Shown here: positions 1 through 13,440 of the stretch, one piece after another | Position numbering within the stretch: the first letter of the stretch is position 1 | How the letters are laid out: each line of letters starts with the position of its first letter | Assembly: GCA_037349315.1 (NCBI GenBank) | Contig: JBAIAC010000057.1 | Coordinates: forward strand, 1,798,001 to 1,862,000 | DNA: 64,000 bases | Direction of reading: 5' to 3' | Origin: Chelydra serpentina | Taxonomy: Eukaryota; Chordata; Testudines; Chelydridae | Position numbers and translations under genes: made by a program | The notes under the pieces: model-generated | Told to the model about the DNA's origin: nothing | The model's input: the letters and a program-made list of their open reading frames with translations, nothing else | The model's database searches: none

Positions 1-305
1 TAAAGCCATGCTGCCCCGTCTGCCATCAGCAAAGACCTCCAGCTTCTCATTATGAAAAAGCCCTTTTTGATCAGGTGTTCCAGTCGAAAACCGGACACCT
101 GGTCACCCGGTGCCCAGAGCATGCGGGGGAGTTACCAGTATGTCTAAATCAATATAAAGAATAAATAAATAAAGTGAGTTACTAAATCTTAGGGGTCCAA
201 GATTCAGCCAGGCCCCAGCCTCACCTCTTCATGTGAGTGAAGTCTTACACCTGCTTATCTTTGTGTCTGTAGTTTATTGTGGATGAGGAATCCCCCACTC
301 AGCCC

Positions 306-595
306 TGGGCTACACTAGAGGGGGGGGTGTCGATCTACGATACCCAACTTCAGCTACGTGAATAACGTAGCTGAAGTCGGCGTATCGTAATCGACTTACC
401 TGGCCGTGAGGACAGCGGCGAGTTGATCGCTGCCGCTCCCCCATCGACTCCGCTTCTGCCTTTCACCGAGGTGGATTTCCGGAGTCGACGAGGAGCGCGT
501 TCGGGGATCGATTAAGCGCGTCTAAATGAGACGCGATAAATCGATCTCCGATAGATCGATTGCCACCCGCCGATCCGGCGGGTAGTGAAGACAAG
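306..595. mobile_element. Hairpin-rich non-autonomous DNA element
   Basis: The ends are imperfect inverted repeats (CTACACTA on the left, TAGTGAAGAC on the right). The interior is a series of inverted repeats. A long hairpin spans about 329-397 with a perfect 13-bp core (347-359 / 365-377). Others lie at 502-523 / 529-550, 541-547 / 553-559 and 566-571 / 577-582. All four have a 5-nt loop. It is CpG-rich, unlike the flanking intron. I recognise it as a common turtle repeat type but cannot name the family or a target duplication. Confidence 0.7.
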
Positions 596-1340
596 CTCTG
601 CGCCTGGCTGTAGGAGCAAGTATGTAACTTACCCACACATGCAAAAAACCAACAATACGGGTGCAGTTTTTATAGACACAAACTATGTCAGAAATAGGGA
701 GTCTGAAAATATAGCCCTAAAGGATCAGCTGGGGGTGTGTGTGTGTGTGTACATTATGTTACAATCCATCTCCGCTGCTTAAATTCACTAGGTGGAGCAG
801 TAGTCCCCCTCCCCCATCTCTCTTCCTCTGGTGACACAGCTTTAATAATTTAAGCAATTCATTTACTTTCAGGAAGCTCTAACCCACCTCACACCATTCA
901 CTGGTCGTTAGTAGAATCAGCTCTCACACAATGCATGAGGCTGAGGGGGTAATAATTTCTTCCCATGTGGTTACTCCGTCCTAGCCTTGCACTGAAGGGA
1001 GAACAGACAATGGACAGACCCTAAAACAACAGAACCCTTTGAGTAAGGCTTTGGTCATTCACTAGGTACTGCATCCAAAATATCAGATGGGTTTCAGCAG
1101 AGTGAATTGAGAAGAAGTTCAATAACTACAAACACATCCACTGATCCTTGGCACAGATAATTCATAAAATACTCCTAGATGAAAATAGGGCTTCCTGCTG
1201 GAACACTTATTTTGATGGACTCCATAGCTGCCAATTAAATAAAGTCCAATTGAAAGTACCTTCAAACACCTGTTTCTGTAGCTAGCAGTGTAAATGCTCA
1301 TCACCTAAGGAGAGCTGTATAATGAAAGTACAGTCTATAG

Positions 1341-1786
1341 CACGGGGTGGGCAAACTTTTTGGCCTGAGGGCCACATCGGGGAATAGAAATTGTATGGCG
1401 GGCCATGAATGCTCACAAAATTGGGGTTGGGGTATGGGGGGAGGAGGGAGGGCTCTGGTTGGGGATGAGGGCTCTGGGGTGGGGCTGGGGATGAGGAGGT
1501 TGGGGTGCAGGAGGGTGCTCCAGGCTGGGACCGAGGGGTTCGGAGAGCGGGAGGGGGATCAGGGCTGGGGCAGGGGGTTGGGGCGTGGGGAGAGGCTCTG
1601 GGGGTGCAGGCTCCAAGCAACGCTTACTTCAAGCGGCTCCTGGAAGCAGCGGCATGTCCCTTCTCCGGCTCCTACGCGTGGAGCGGCCCCGACCCTCGGA
1701 GCGGGGTCATGCCGTGGCTTCCGGGAGCCATGTGGTGCGGCCCCCACCCCAGCGGGAGCTCGTGGGCCATAGTTTGCCCACCCCTG
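1341..1786. mobile_element. hAT-type MITE with perfect 8-bp target duplication
   Basis: The 446-bp element starts CACGGGGTGGGCAAAC and ends GTTTGCCCACCCCTG, which are near-perfect terminal inverted repeats. It is flanked on both sides by GTCTATAG (1333-1340 and 1787-1794), the 8-bp duplication expected for hAT transposase. The interior is very G-rich on the + strand and has no transposase frame. The open frames over it are composition artefacts. Confidence 0.9.
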
Positions 1787-2475
1787 GTCTATAGTGTCTT
1801 TCTTCTCCACATCCCATCTGTGTCCCAGTCTTGAGTAAGCCGGGCACCATTTGACAAAACATACTAGGGCTTTCCCAAAACGCCCTTCGATGCTGTCTGC
1901 ATGAGTGACTGTCTGAGGGGTTCTTTGATACCATGGTGACAGGAACCTTAGAAACAGGATGGATGGATTAGAGCAGAATTATTTCAAGGAGAGCAGAGGC
2001 TCAACAGGAGACTTCTCTTGATTAGACTCTTCCAAATTTCAAAAACAAAACTTTAAAAGTAAGTAAACCAGACCCGATGATCTGCCAGGGCCCAGCGGTG
2101 GGGCACAGTACGTGGCAGAGACCCAGAACGCGGGACATAAAAGAATTACCCAGGGAGGAAACGAACAGCTGCAGAATCCCTTCACTTAGTGCGACCAACT
2201 CGGTTTATAGCCTAGGTCTCAGGATGCTTTTTTCTTGGCTGTGAATAATTTTCTGCAGTCGAAGCGAGAGGCCACCATGGAACTTTGGGACTGAAACGAG
2301 GGCTGTTTGAGAGGGGTGACTTAAATGAGTCCAGAAATGCCCAGGAACGTATCTCTGCAGAGCAGGGTTTGGAGCTCAGCAGTCAGCGGGACCCTGCCTT
2401 ACTTGGGTGTCATTTGTCTGGTTGCATATCCAGGAATGAGAGTGACACTGGACCAGTGGAAGAACAATATCTGAC

Positions 2476-2571
2476 CAAAAAGAAAAGGAATACTTATGGC
2501 ACCTTAGAGACTAACAAATTTATTTCAGCATAAACTTTCGTGGGCAACAGCTCACTTCATCAGATAGCTGA
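2476..2571 (-). mobile_element. Penelope-like element 3' tip (fragment)
   Basis: It carries the same signature as the longer copies at 14502 and 32982: GGCACCTTAGAGACTAACAA followed by a CATAAACTTTCGTGGG-type stretch and a CACTTCATCAGAT end. Only about 95 bp remains. Confidence 0.75.
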
Positions 2572-2590
2572 CCGTTTGTCAGAAAGAGAC

Positions 2591-2625
2591 CGGGGGGGGG
2601 GGGGGGGGAGGGAGGGAGGAGGGGA
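2591..2625 (+). repeat. Poly-G / G-rich tract
   Basis: An uninterrupted G run of about 17 nt is followed by GGGA repeats. It is a simple repeat with G-quadruplex potential on the + strand. Confidence 0.85.
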
Positions 2626-4632
2626 AGACACATGTTTGTGGATTCAGGGGGAAAAAATTTTTATTCCAACCAGGTTTTCAAGCCTAAAAGAGAAGTCCGT
2701 TTGTACAGGAAGGGGCTAGTGCTTTTTTCAAGTCCCTGACCCTCCATTGACTAAAGGCTGTTACCTTGGGAGCAACGCTGGGCTGTATCTGCATTGCTGA
2801 ATCCTACACGTCTCCCTGCCTGAACACAGTGGGTGAAGCTCAGGTCTAGTGCAGGCAGGCACAGCTCCATAGGCCCTGGGTGCCCTAGACGAGCCAGGGA
2901 AACTCACTCCCATCCCACATGTTTTTTCCTGGTACAGCTCACTTGGCTGGTCCCAGCTCCTTAACAGCCTCTGCTGTTCCATTTGGGCTCTTCAGTCGCT
3001 TGTCAAGCACCATCTGGTTTTAACATTTGCCCAGATTGGAGCAAACAGTCTGTTTGCAAGAGGATTGAGCTCGAATGGGAAAGGAGTGGCTGGATCCACA
3101 TGGTGAGAGGTGCCATGGATGGCTGTGTGACTTACTAGGGCTATAAACCCTGCCAGCTCTTCTGTAGAAAGAAAACTTCATGCTAAGCTGAAACTTGTCT
3201 CACCAACTGATTTCACATAGGGCCTGGTCCAAAGCCCACCAGAGCCAATGAAAAGGCTCCGATTGGATTCATAGCCATGACCATTCACACCAGAAGCTTG
3301 TTCCTACACGTTACACTTGCCCAAACGAAGACATCCCATGTGAATTGGCTGTCCAATCAAAATAGTTTGAATTTCAAATGTGGCATATGTACAGTGAACT
3401 GTGCACAAGGGAGTCCTAGTGCAAGGATTTGTTTGGTGAGTAATTTTTAAGTCAGGAATAAAATTCAAGAAAATCATGATCTGGTTGCAGACAATTCAGG
3501 AATGGAGAAATGAACTGTATCGTGCACATGATTAATTACGAATTATTTCACCCAGATCCACTTATAGTCACGGCAGGGAAAGTAAAAGAACCCAAAGCAT
3601 TAGTTCAGCGACGCCCACAAGAAATATTGTTCTGTGTCCCCCCTGCTGGCACTGCAGCCAACATTTAATAAAGATTCTTCCCAGAGCTGGACAAGGCCTG
3701 TATCCAGGGAGACATCGTAGCAGGATGAATCATCCCCTTACTGGATGCAGTTAAGTTAGAGGTCCCCTGTGTTGCTTTTAACTCCATTCTGCATCTAATT
3801 CAAAAATTATCTTGAAAGCCACGCCTTCAGCTGCACCAAAGGAGGAGATGTAATGGAGCAGGAATAAGTTCTTGATGAGACAACCTTGCTTCCTCAGGCA
3901 CCTAATGTGGGGGAAATGCTGCATTATGTGCCCCACTTTAATGCCACACTCCTTAAATTACCTTGCAGAATCCAACTTTCCACGCAAATTCCAGATCAGA
4001 AATGTCTTCTGACTGCAGCTGTTTCAAACTCCTTTCCCCATTTTTAATCAGTGTCTCACGAGATTGCAAAAATAGCACAGCCCATTAGTCCTTCAGCTCC
4101 GTTCAGTCAAAGTCATTCCAGACATGTGACACCTTTCATGCTGTATAATATCTCCTACTTTTCTACCTCCAGCAGCTATTCAAAGTAATGGATCCTGATC
4201 ATTTCTTTCTTTCACTGTTTGATTTTTTTTAAGCCTTGTGTATTTGAATACTCCCCCCAGAATGAGGCCTTTGAGAAGTAATTTATATAAAAGCAAAGCG
4301 CTTTTTAAATGGCAGAGCAAAACACTCATAAAAGTTCATAAATGGCTTGCTATTTAAATCTCATAAAAGCAGCCTAGTTAATTACTTTAGTTTTGAAGGT
4401 TTCCTGTAAATTGTGCACTGTACTCAAGGTCAGCAATAAAGAGAGAAAATTCTGCAAATGCTACAGAAAAAAAATACAGATTTCCTTGCATGCAAGACGT
4501 CTGGGTAATTTGCATTAAAAACAATTGGCTTAATTTGTGCAGTTGTTACAGTTCAGCAATGTGACCTAGTGCTTGAAATATGTACTGTTTTCTTTTTATT
4601 TCTTTTCTCTCTTTATTTTCTGATTCCTTTAA

Positions 4633-4962
<330 letters not shown>

Positions 4963-5469
4963 TAAGAGCAGAGAAAAACTAGTTATATCACGTAGTCCAT
5001 TTCCCCTCCTCGTAACGCAAGGTTGTTCCCTTTTGCATCTTTGCTAGGACTTTGTTCACACCCATTATAAGTCACCCAGGCTATGCAACATCCAGAGCTC
5101 GCTTCTGCCAGATGCTAATTGGGGTTAGAAATTTTAAATGGCATTGATTTTACAGCTTCAGAGATACAAGGACACTGGGTAATGCCGGCTCAGCCACTCC
5201 AGATGGAAGGTGTATTCCCAAATCAAGGCCGAGCTTCTGTGCAGCTTATACTAAACTCCTCCAGAAAGTCTTATTTTCCCCAGGCATCTTCCAGACCTTC
5301 ACAGCTCCCCTAGTCCCTCTCCTCCTCCTGCTCAATGAGGATGCCCTGAAGCCCTTGAAGACAAGGCTTCTAGATGAATTCAGAATCAAGAGGAGAGAGA
5401 TTAAAAATGAAAACTAGAGCTGGACAAATGCGGAAAACACCTTTCCACCATTTTTTTTTTCATTTTTAA

Positions 5470-5720
5470 GCAACGTCTCTTGCCCCATGTTCATTCACTG
5501 AAATATTCACATAATCATGTCTTATTAGCATGAATATTCTCAAATAGCAAATTTCAAACTTTCTGGGACCTTTCAGACCAGAAACCTGAGAGTTACATTC
5601 ACCCAGGCAGGGAACAGAAACAACACCATGTGCCTGATATGACCAACCACAACTAACCAACACAGCTCAAATAGAATGAAACAAAACACAGTGAATAATT
5701 TTGAAGAACAGGCAAGTGGT
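5470..5720. repeat. Unidentified dispersed repeat, copy 1 of 3
   Basis: It shares a degenerate core (GAATATTC…, then TTACACTCA-type, CCAGGCAGGGAACAGAAACA-type and GTGAATAATTTTGAA-type blocks) with sequence at 40262-40440 and 57880-58185. The copies are too diverged by eye to set exact ends. An old DNA-transposon or SINE-like family is likely. Confidence 0.5.
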
Positions 5721-7719
5721 TCAGGAGAAGGCTCAGATCGGCTAATCTTCCGTGACCCATTTTTCTCACAGGTGCTGAGGGGGAGAGTGGTTTGCACAGA
5801 AAAGGTTTTTTTTCTTTACTCATAAGAACATTAGGTAGGGGTTGAGTAGCTATTTATCTGCCTAGGTTGGAATAAGTAGTCTGTTCCTTGTTACAGTGTA
5901 TACTAGTATGAAATTGTCAATTTTTAATTGTTATCAGGTCTTGTACAGCACAGGATGGGCACCTGCTGATGGTGTTACATCTTTAATAAATCATAAGAAT
6001 ATACAGCATAAACAAATTCAAGAAAATCATGTTTTCAGACACAAAGAGATTAAAGTCATCAGATAAACTTACTTCATGGACTGCTAGTAAGTAAAAGACC
6101 CTTATCTCTGCCTTGGGCCTATTACATACAAAGTTTGTGTAGTCTCAGGTTATTCCCTTGCTACAAAGGTTTTTGTTTCCCCCCGTCTCTGAATACAGTG
6201 GGCCAAATAGCTCATCCATACTAGGTCCACAGGGTTGCAGAGCTGGAATTTAGGAATCACAAGGAGCAAGAATATTTCCAGGATCATTCCACCATGGGCT
6301 TCAGAAAACAATTTAATGCAATTTTCTGCCCACCCCTCCCCGCATGTTTAGGGGAGCAAGGAAATACAACGTGCCACATGTAGACCCATTCGTTGTCCCA
6401 GAACTGAACTTTCGGGTGCGACTAGTGACTTGGGGTGACTGACAAGCGCCATCTTAAAGAGGCCTGATTCTCAGTGTCTTGGTGTTCAACACTTTCTGAA
6501 AACCAGGCCCCGTGAAGGTGTCTCACGATGCAAATTTATACCCCAGTCTACAAGTTAGCTGGTGTGTGACGGACACCACAGTTCCGATCATGTTCCCAGT
6601 ACTAATGCTAAAGGCACAGAGTGGACACGAGACACGGAAAACAAACATCAACCAGTTTTCAGTCAAAATAACAGTTGCTGGGACACAAACAGAAGGTTCA
6701 GCACATGTTGAACTTGCTGGGAAAGCATTGTCCAAGTGGCATGGAAGAGGCTTTACTCTGCCTGACAATAGACCTTTGGGGTTTCCACCCTTTCCATCAC
6801 ACTCTCTCTCAAATCCAGACAGACAGCAAGAGTAGGTCATTTCCTGCTGTAATATGCAGCTTATTAAAGAAACAGGACCCCAACAGATGCCTTCATTCAG
6901 GAAATAATAGAACAATAGCATCTGACAGGACTCAGAGAGTAACTAGCTACTGTGACATACATCCAACCTATGTTAATACTTTATCCAGCACTATGCGCCT
7001 TGGAGAAAAAGACCCATGGCAAAGGAAAGGGGAAGAAAACAAAACAACAGACCCAAGCAGAAAACAAACCCGAGAAAAGGAATCTGATGCCTGCTGTCTC
7101 TCTTGGCAATTCCACGTTAACGCTTTTAGGCTACACCTACGCAGTGCAATGCCACGAATACATTGCAATCACGTCATGGAAGGCAAATTACATGAATTCC
7201 TTCCATTTAAAAGGAAATTAATTTTAGAAGTTGTCCGACACAGCAGAGAACATGCAAAGAGCTATCGCATTTTACTGCTGCTTAGAAGATGAAAATTAAT
7301 TAAGAGATTTAAAAAAGCCTTTGAAACCACAATTGGGTTGTAAAAGTATGTGTTAAAAATGAGAGAGAGGGAGAAGATAAGGGAGAGTGGGAAATGGGGA
7401 GGAACTTATCTAGGAATTAGCCTCCTTTGCAAACATGACCTGGGTTTTTATGTTTTGAGGATGAATTTTTAATATTCCCTTGCAAGGAAGAGATTGAGAC
7501 TGGAGAATGCAGGCTTTTACCCTGTGCCACTGGTAACAATCACAACCAGGTGGATATGTTAGACCCTGATTCACCAAAGCACATCAGAGCTTAGAAAGGG
7601 AAAGTTGTTAGCTCTGATGACTGTCTGTCTGGTGGCCAGTGTAAAAGGAGGTTCCAATCCAGCATCACTACACTGGGATCACACTGACACTTACCGAACC
7701 CCCATTACTATCGTGTTTG

Positions 7720-7925
7720 AATACCTTGCCGTCATTAATGAATGTTATCCTCACAACACTTCCATCAGATGGGGAAATCCTATCCCCGTTTTCACAGCGG
7801 GGGGGACCGAGGCCCAGCGTAGGTGAAATGACTTGCTCAAGTTCATGTAGAAAGTCCATGGCTGACCTGGGAATTTAAACCAGGTCTCCTCAGTCCCAGT
7901 CTAGCGCTCCAGCCGGTTCCAACCA
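7720..7925 (-). mobile_element. CORE-SINE/MIR-like element
   Basis: On the minus strand it reads as a tRNA-like head (CTGGAGCGCTAGACTGGGAC), then a core with GAGCAAGTCATTTCACCT, then a LINE-like tail around ATTAATGAATGTTATCCTCA as written on the + strand. This is the usual layout of amniote CORE-SINEs. Confidence 0.7.
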
Positions 7926-8889
7926 CATAACAGGCCATTTGCATGGATTGCCCTGGTGTAGGTGTTTTTAATACTGCACAGCTGCCGATTAAACCGTGTG
8001 GCAAAGAACCAGATTTGTGATTGTTCTTATATAGCCAAGCACAAAATTATAGCCTAGAAGAGGGAATGACAAATATTATCATTATTATATTTTGCCCTGA
8101 TTTAAAGGTTTCCATCCAAGGATCTCAACGCACTTTCTCACTATTAACATTAAATGTAAGGTAAAGGGTGAGTGCTCTATCTGGGTAAGCCATGAATTCC
8201 CTGCTTGAAGGGAGATGCCAGGATTCAGAGAAATGGGGACTTTGATTGTTTGGATGGTGAAAATGTGGCTGCTTTTCTGATCTGGTTAGCAGGCTAACAG
8301 TCCTGAGACATGTACCTTTCCCCATCCCCTTTATACCTTCCTATGATTTCAATTCAGCTGGAAATATATGGACCGAAACGTGACAAAATAGTTCACATCT
8401 TAGAAGCCAGGTTGTGCCTGGAATACTGTAAGACTCTGAATGGGTGTAAGAGAATAGCATTTAGATTAGCTAGTCAGCAGTTTAATAGCCAAGACTCATT
8501 AAAGGGAGCTGGTGCTCTGAATTTTAACAAGAAGAAAGAGAAGAGCCTTTCCCTGCAGACTCACAGCCTGCTGTTGGCTGTGACAATGGTGGCAGAAATC
8601 ACGCTTTCCAAAGCCCATGCTTAGTTTGACAGGCAGCAGATGTGCCTTCATAAGGAAATAGGATTTTTTCTTTTTTTCGGTACAAACATTGCATAGAATT
8701 TCAAACTCCAGCCACTCGGTGTCAGTCTGCTTTTGGCAGCAGAGTCTGCGTCTGCAGGCTCCTCTTTAGCACTAACAGCCATAGCGTGTTACCTTCGTAG
8801 GCAATAAAAGCTTAGAAGTGCCGTTAGGAGGAGGTTCACTTTCACTGTTGCATTTTAAATATTCTTTGTAATGAGATTTCTATGTGGAA

Positions 8890-8909
8890 ATAAAAGTAAA
8901 AGTAAAAGT

Positions 8910-8973
<64 letters not shown>
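8890..8973 (+). repeat. (AAAGT)n and (TG)n microsatellite
   Basis: Four AAAGT-type units (8890-8914) run into about 29 TG repeats (8916-8973). It is likely polymorphic. It lies in the large GRIK3 intron. Confidence 0.97.
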
Positions 8974-8975
<2 letters not shown>

Positions 8976-11900
8976 ACAGTATCTTTATAGCTTCTTAGCC
9001 GTCTCCATCCCACCCATAAGTTGGTGTCTGGCAGAGTCTGTTTATCTTCCACCACATATTTTATTTTTCTGTGCTACGATTGGAATGAGATGAAGTCTCA
9101 GGGCTGTTCCCCCCTGACATGGGCTTTGTTTGGTGGAGCAGCCGAAATGCTCCCATGGGACGCTGTGTGTTTGTCCTCCCTGGAAAGAGAAACGTGGTTC
9201 AGTTTCCTTAATTATCATCGAGATGCTCCCACCCCAAACTCTGGCCCAGTCCCTCAGCTGGTGTATTTCAGCAGCCCCCGCCGTGACTTCAGTATGGCTA
9301 GGCCTGTGTTCACCAGCTGGGGATCTGCCCCAGTGTTTGCAAAGACACCTGCTCTTCGTTCTGTTCATTGGGGATGATGCTGTGGCAGCCGTTCTCGAGA
9401 CACAGGGTCCTGCGTAGCAAAGTTCCTGGGCAATTGGAGACCAAGTGCATCTGGGTTGTGCAATCCAGATAATCTCCTGGACAAACAGAGAAGTGCAGCC
9501 TCCGATGTCTATTTTATGGCGTGCCAGCCATGAAGGGAACCAGACACCGCATCCTGCTCACGGCAGGAGAAATGCCCTGTGATTGATTGATAGGGGATTC
9601 CCCCATGAGATTATCACCCCTCCCCTTCTCCGTGACTAGCTCTAAAAGTTCCCTACTGCTCAGCCTGGGAATCTGTATTCCCAGCTCCTCTGCTGCCCGG
9701 TTTGCTGCGGCTAGCATCGTCATTTGCTAACTTCATTAAGAAGAAACAATATGTCACTTTGGTTTGCAGCTTCTCTAGCCTGTAGGAATGTCACAGAGAA
9801 TTGCTGATGAGGGCCAGGACAGGAACATCTGCTTCTGCAAGGAGAGCATGATCAAAACGCTGTCACTTGTGGAGGAAACAGAAGCATAAAGAAAAGGAAG
9901 GCAAAAGCCCCCTCCCACAGTTACCTGAGAAGACTGCCCACCTTCCAGCTGATGTCCCTATCTGTAGGCAGGGGGACATCAGCCCAGACTTTTAACAGTT
10001 TTTAGGTGTTGCTGCATTCAGCATCATAACACCTAACAGAGTGAAGAGCCTAAATCTGATATTTCCAAAAGGGATTTAGGCACGTGAGTTGACGCTGAGT
10101 ACAGCAATGCCTAAACAGCTTGAAAAATGTGGGGCACGACTCTTGTAGGACTTGATCGAAAGCCCATTGGAAACACTGGAAAGATGTCCCATGGAAGCAT
10201 TCCTGACCTGAGTCAATCAGTCAGGCCCAAACCGTGGCCTTGCTCTGTTGCCAACCTGGCTAGCTGCTGCCTATGCACAGCAAAGAAAGAGCTTTGCTAA
10301 CTTCATTGGTGGGTTTCATCCTTGTGGAAAGAGCTTATGAGAAGCCATTTACTGCTAGGGAATGCAGGTCAGATAAGAAGGAAGATGAGGGTTCCAGGAA
10401 GAGATCAATTAATTTAGCAGCGGTATCTGGTTTCCATTATAGAAAATACCAGAAATACGGTGTTAAGAAGGATACTATCTCTCTCGGAACAAAAATGCTG
10501 GCTTTAATGTGCTTCTTGCGGCATTCGTATATATTCCCTCGTACAGAAGTGTTAAATTCTCAAGATTAAGTATCTTCAGTTTGTGAAAATCAATTTATTT
10601 CTTTATATGGCCTGGAATTGAAAAGCATAAGCCTGAAAGATACTTTCTTGCCAATTTCACTGATAAAAAAGCATATATGTCTGGCAAGGCACCTTTATTT
10701 TGGCTCCTCTACACTATTCCATTCATTTTTTTGGGTGACTGGTCTTGAAACACTGGTTATTAGAGGCAGCTCCTGCGCCGCGAATATAAAGAACAGAGTC
10801 ATTTGCAATGTTCACAGCATTTGCTACATGCCATGTGCTGCTTGTTCAGCTTTTTTGTAAACACCTTTGGTTCAGAACACGAGGGTTAAACTGAGAAACA
10901 GCCACAGCCGTTTACCCCATTGGTGTAAATCGATGTTGTTGCACTGATTTAAGTAGAGTTACATTTGGTGTAGTCTGGCCAATGTGTTTCTTTACCTAGA
11001 GATACCATAGGTATCCCTACCTTTCCAGTCGGGCACTTCTGACAATCCAGCGTTCCCCGGCAGTTCACAGCCGGAAGATGGTCATTTAATACCAGTTCTT
11101 ACTACTCCAGAGCAACTGAGCAGTTTCTCTTCACTGACCTTTTGCAGCAGGTCTGATCTGGGGATTTGGGGCAACACCACGTGTCAGAAATCCTCCATTA
11201 TTCCCACCTTCCCAGACGGTACGTGTTCCCAATGGGACTGAATATCAAGGAAGCAGATGGACGTCACTTCAGATTGACTCTGTATTCAGACACTTCCATT
11301 AATTTGAACAAAATGCCCTATTCAAATTAAATGGCAATTCATTAGTGAGAATGTGTTACTAACATCCAACCACTGTTACAAATGTCCATTTACAATAGTT
11401 GATGAATCCCAGTAATTTTTTTTATAATAATCATTTAGCTTTTAAATCAATAGGTGACAAATATCCAGTTACCTCTGAAGCAGGCACAATTAATTGCTTT
11501 CTTTATTGACTGTCAGTTTCATACCAGGCAATTATTGTGCATGTTCAAGAACTCTTTGATTACTAAGAATACACTCTCTGAGGTGATATAACAATTTAAG
11601 TGGGAGTTAATTTGCTTCTAATCACAATCTAATCCTAACTGGAACACTTTTCTTTGAAGTGTGAATGGAGACTTTTCAGTCACAGGGAGGGAGGATTAAG
11701 AGCATGAGCCCATGAAAGTTTTTCTCTGGACCTTTAAAATTCCTCCAGTCTTGCAGGATAAGCAAGTACCATCTTCACAGGAACTCAGTGCTTTTCAATA
11801 GAAGGCCAAGATTGCACACCTCCCCATCTGCAATGATGCTAGCTGCTTCTGTCAACTGCATACCAGTGAGGGGTAGTGGATACCACTTGCAGTTTGCACT

Positions 11901-12869
11901 GACTTTTTACAGTCCAGTGCCCTTATTTTTTCCCTCTTACATTGGCCCATATCTGTGATCGGACAGGTGCAAGCAAGTAACTAGGTAGTTAGAGGTGGAC
12001 AGATTTGTTTTTTTTCCCTTTTAATTAGAAAAAAGATAATATTCTACAAGGTAGCAGTACCTTATATTAAACTCTGCCTTGTTTTCACCATATTTTACCT
12101 CCTCTTAGTTACCTGGTGTTAGCGAACACGAGTAAGAACACCCCTTTTACCCTCACGAAGATAAGGCCAATGTGACTAGTGGCATTTTGGCCTTGAGATA
12201 TTGTGAGGTCACTAAAAGCATGGATTGGAGGAGAGCAGAAGAGGCAGAAGTAGCTCGTGTTGATGAATTTCAAGCTATGGCTCTGTTTGGGGGATCATAT
12301 TGCCACGTTTGCTCCCTTAAGTGGCCCAGCAAGTGTTGCTGGGTCTTTAATTCTGTCGGTTCATGAGGCATGCACGAGTGACTGTAAGTGACGCTTGCAA
12401 AGTGAAGTGCACTCGCCGAAGTGTGATCTAAAGAGAAGGGAGCATTTGCCATTGACCCGGGTTCTCGCTTCACAATGCAGAGTGAAGAGCCGGGAGGGAC
12501 ACTGCTGCTCTAGCACACATCCCCCACTGCACCAAATGAGATCATGTGATGGGGGCGGGGGGTCACCAAGGTGGGGGGAAATGGGCTGCCCTGGCATTTC
12601 AAACTGCTATGATGCTTTTTCATTCAGTCAAAGGGAGAGATTTAAGGAGGAGAGAGGAGAAAAGTGGCTTTTCTGTAGAAGAGAGAGGCTTGTCGCATGT
12701 AATTTAAGTTGCCTGAAGAGCTACACTGCCCCATGCAAGTCCTATTAGTCCCTAAATGCAGCCAATTGATTTTTTTGCCAGTTTACTTCACTTTGTGCTT
12801 TAAACTGGGAGTACACTGCTGTTGTTAAAGAGCTCTGTGTCAGCACCCAGGGAGCAGTAAATGCAGAGA

Positions 12870-12885
12870 GAGAGAGAGAGAGAAA
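12870..12885 (+). repeat. Short (GA)n tract
   Basis: About eight GA units in intronic sequence; otherwise unremarkable. Confidence 0.85.
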
Positions 12886-13194
12886 GGGAATGCTCGTGAA
12901 CCCAAAGGTCTCTGATGTGAACTATGTAAGTGTTAAACAAGTTGTTGTCGGGGAGGAAAGTGTGTTCTTCGCGTCACGTATGCACTGCAATGTGCAGATA
13001 TTTAATAGTCTTCGGTGGCCTAAATTTCCTGCTGCTTTTTTGTGCTCCAGTAGCTGCCCCAAATCTACTTCAAGGCATGGGTCCGATCCGCAGCTGGTGT
13101 AAATTGCCATGCCTCCACTGAATCCTGTGGCGAGCGATATTAGTTGAGAATGTGGCCCATTGCAACAGGATTACTCAAAGGACAGCGTCTGCTG

Positions 13195-13430
13195 GAGAGG
13201 ACACATGGGTTAGGGTGCGAGGCTGGGGCATAGGAGACGGGTGTTCAATTCCCCCCCCCCGCGCGCGCAATGGAATCCCGGTGTCATTTAGACTCTCTGC
13301 CTCGGCTCCCTCAGGGCAGGTATTTCCTTTCCTCGCAGGGGTGCTGTGGGGATGAGCACATCAAAGAGTGTGAAGTGCTCAGATCCTATGGCAATGTGGC
13401 CGATAGAGGTACCTAAGATGGGAGGAGCTT
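13195..13430 (+). mobile_element. CORE-SINE/MIR-like element
   Basis: The order is a degenerate tRNA-related head, a CTCTGCCTCGGCTCCCTCAG segment typical of the core, and a LINE-like tail with GTGAAGTGCTCAGATCCTAT. It is interrupted by a C/GC-rich simple stretch at 13249-13268. Confidence 0.7.
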
Positions 13431-13440
13431 GGCTCTGGGG

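Noticed and set aside
1282..1834. Several overlapping Pro/Gly/Arg-rich open frames
   Set aside because: They lie within the G-rich hAT MITE (1341-1786). The frames reflect base composition.
6675..7292. 205-codon open frame on the + strand in the GRIK3 intron
   Set aside because: No recognisable domain, no splice context and no codon-use signal. A frame of this length is plausible by chance in 64 kb over six frames.
8916..8973. Tandem repeat considered as a CRISPR-like or regulatory array
   Set aside because: It is a plain TG microsatellite. No spaced direct-repeat arrays occur in the window.
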